NCBI RefSeq assembly: GCF_024586455.1
Contig: NC_065923.1
Span: forward strand, 52,545,237 to 52,609,236
Source: Bactrocera neohumeralis
Lineage: Eukaryota; Arthropoda; Insecta; Diptera; Tephritidae
Direction of reading: 5' to 3'
DNA length: 64,000 nt
The notes beneath the pieces were generated by a model, which ran no database searches, was not told the origin of the DNA, and saw only the letters and a list, made by a program, of their open reading frames with translations. Position numbers and translations under genes: made by a program. This document shows, piece by piece, positions 63,869 through 64,000 of this stretch; within the stretch, counting starts at the first letter, position 1; the number at the start of each line of letters is the position of its first letter.

Positions 63869-64000
63869 AACAAGTAAGGAAGGAATAAGTTCGGGTGTCA
63901 CCGAACATTTTATACTGTCGCATGATAAAGTGATAATCGAGATTTCATTATCCGTCATCTACATATTTTTCAAATACCGTATTTGTGTAAAGTTTTATTC
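63869..64000 (+). repeat. Family A repeat, start of a third copy cut by the window end
   Basis: CAAGTAAGGAAGGAATAAGT, TCGGGTGTCACCGAACATTT, TATACTGTCGCATGATAAAG and AATACCGTATTTGTGTAAAG follow 20031-20160 almost base for base. Confidence 0.9.

Overview
The window looks like repeat-rich, gene-poor DNA of a higher fly, most likely a tephritid fruit fly (Bactrocera/Ceratitis-like). The basis is the low GC content, the insect families of mariner, hAT, RTE, R1-like and LOA-like elements, and the fly-type C-terminus of a ribosomal P0 fragment. The organism call is inference. I found no intact gene of known function, no tRNA or rRNA gene and no CRISPR array.

Layout. 1-3 kb: a decayed ZBED5-like hAT element. 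3-7 kb: nothing recognisable. 7-10 kb: pieces of a Tc1/mariner-like transposase, a second hAT and an APE-type LINE. About 11 kb: a stranded RpLP0 3' fragment. 13-14 kb: a mariner fragment. 15-17.7 kb: a nearly full-length but dead RTE-clade LINE with a target-site duplication. 18.3-19.4 kb: a hAT MITE fragment and a mariner. 20-21 kb: a complete copy of a modular dispersed repeat (family A). 23.7-29.2 kb: family B and C repeats and three mariner fragments. 30.1-32.3 kb: a rearranged RTE copy with a second, shorter RTE nested inside. 34.5-36.3 kb: two mariner-like relics. 36.3-46.7 kb: three copies of an unrecognised small gene, with a 3.2 kb TIR insertion, a MITE and an R1-like LINE among them. 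48-57 kb: further mariner-type relics, including a fold-back element at 55.5-56.2 kb. 57-64 kb: mostly unremarkable sequence, a LINE endonuclease fragment at 62.5 kb and the start of another family A copy at the window end.

The most interesting item is the small gene family at 36815-37267 (intact, 150 codons, minus strand), 44296-44742 (one nonsense codon, minus strand) and 46217-46674 (frameshift, plus strand). Each copy lies in a wider duplicated segment. I do not recognise the protein. The intact copy has a 3.17 kb insertion with 12-bp terminal inverted repeats 73 bases upstream of its start codon; the other two copies preserve the empty site. Everything else that codes is a broken transposase or reverse transcriptase, so nothing here forms an operon or pathway. 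All alignments were made by eye from the sequence.
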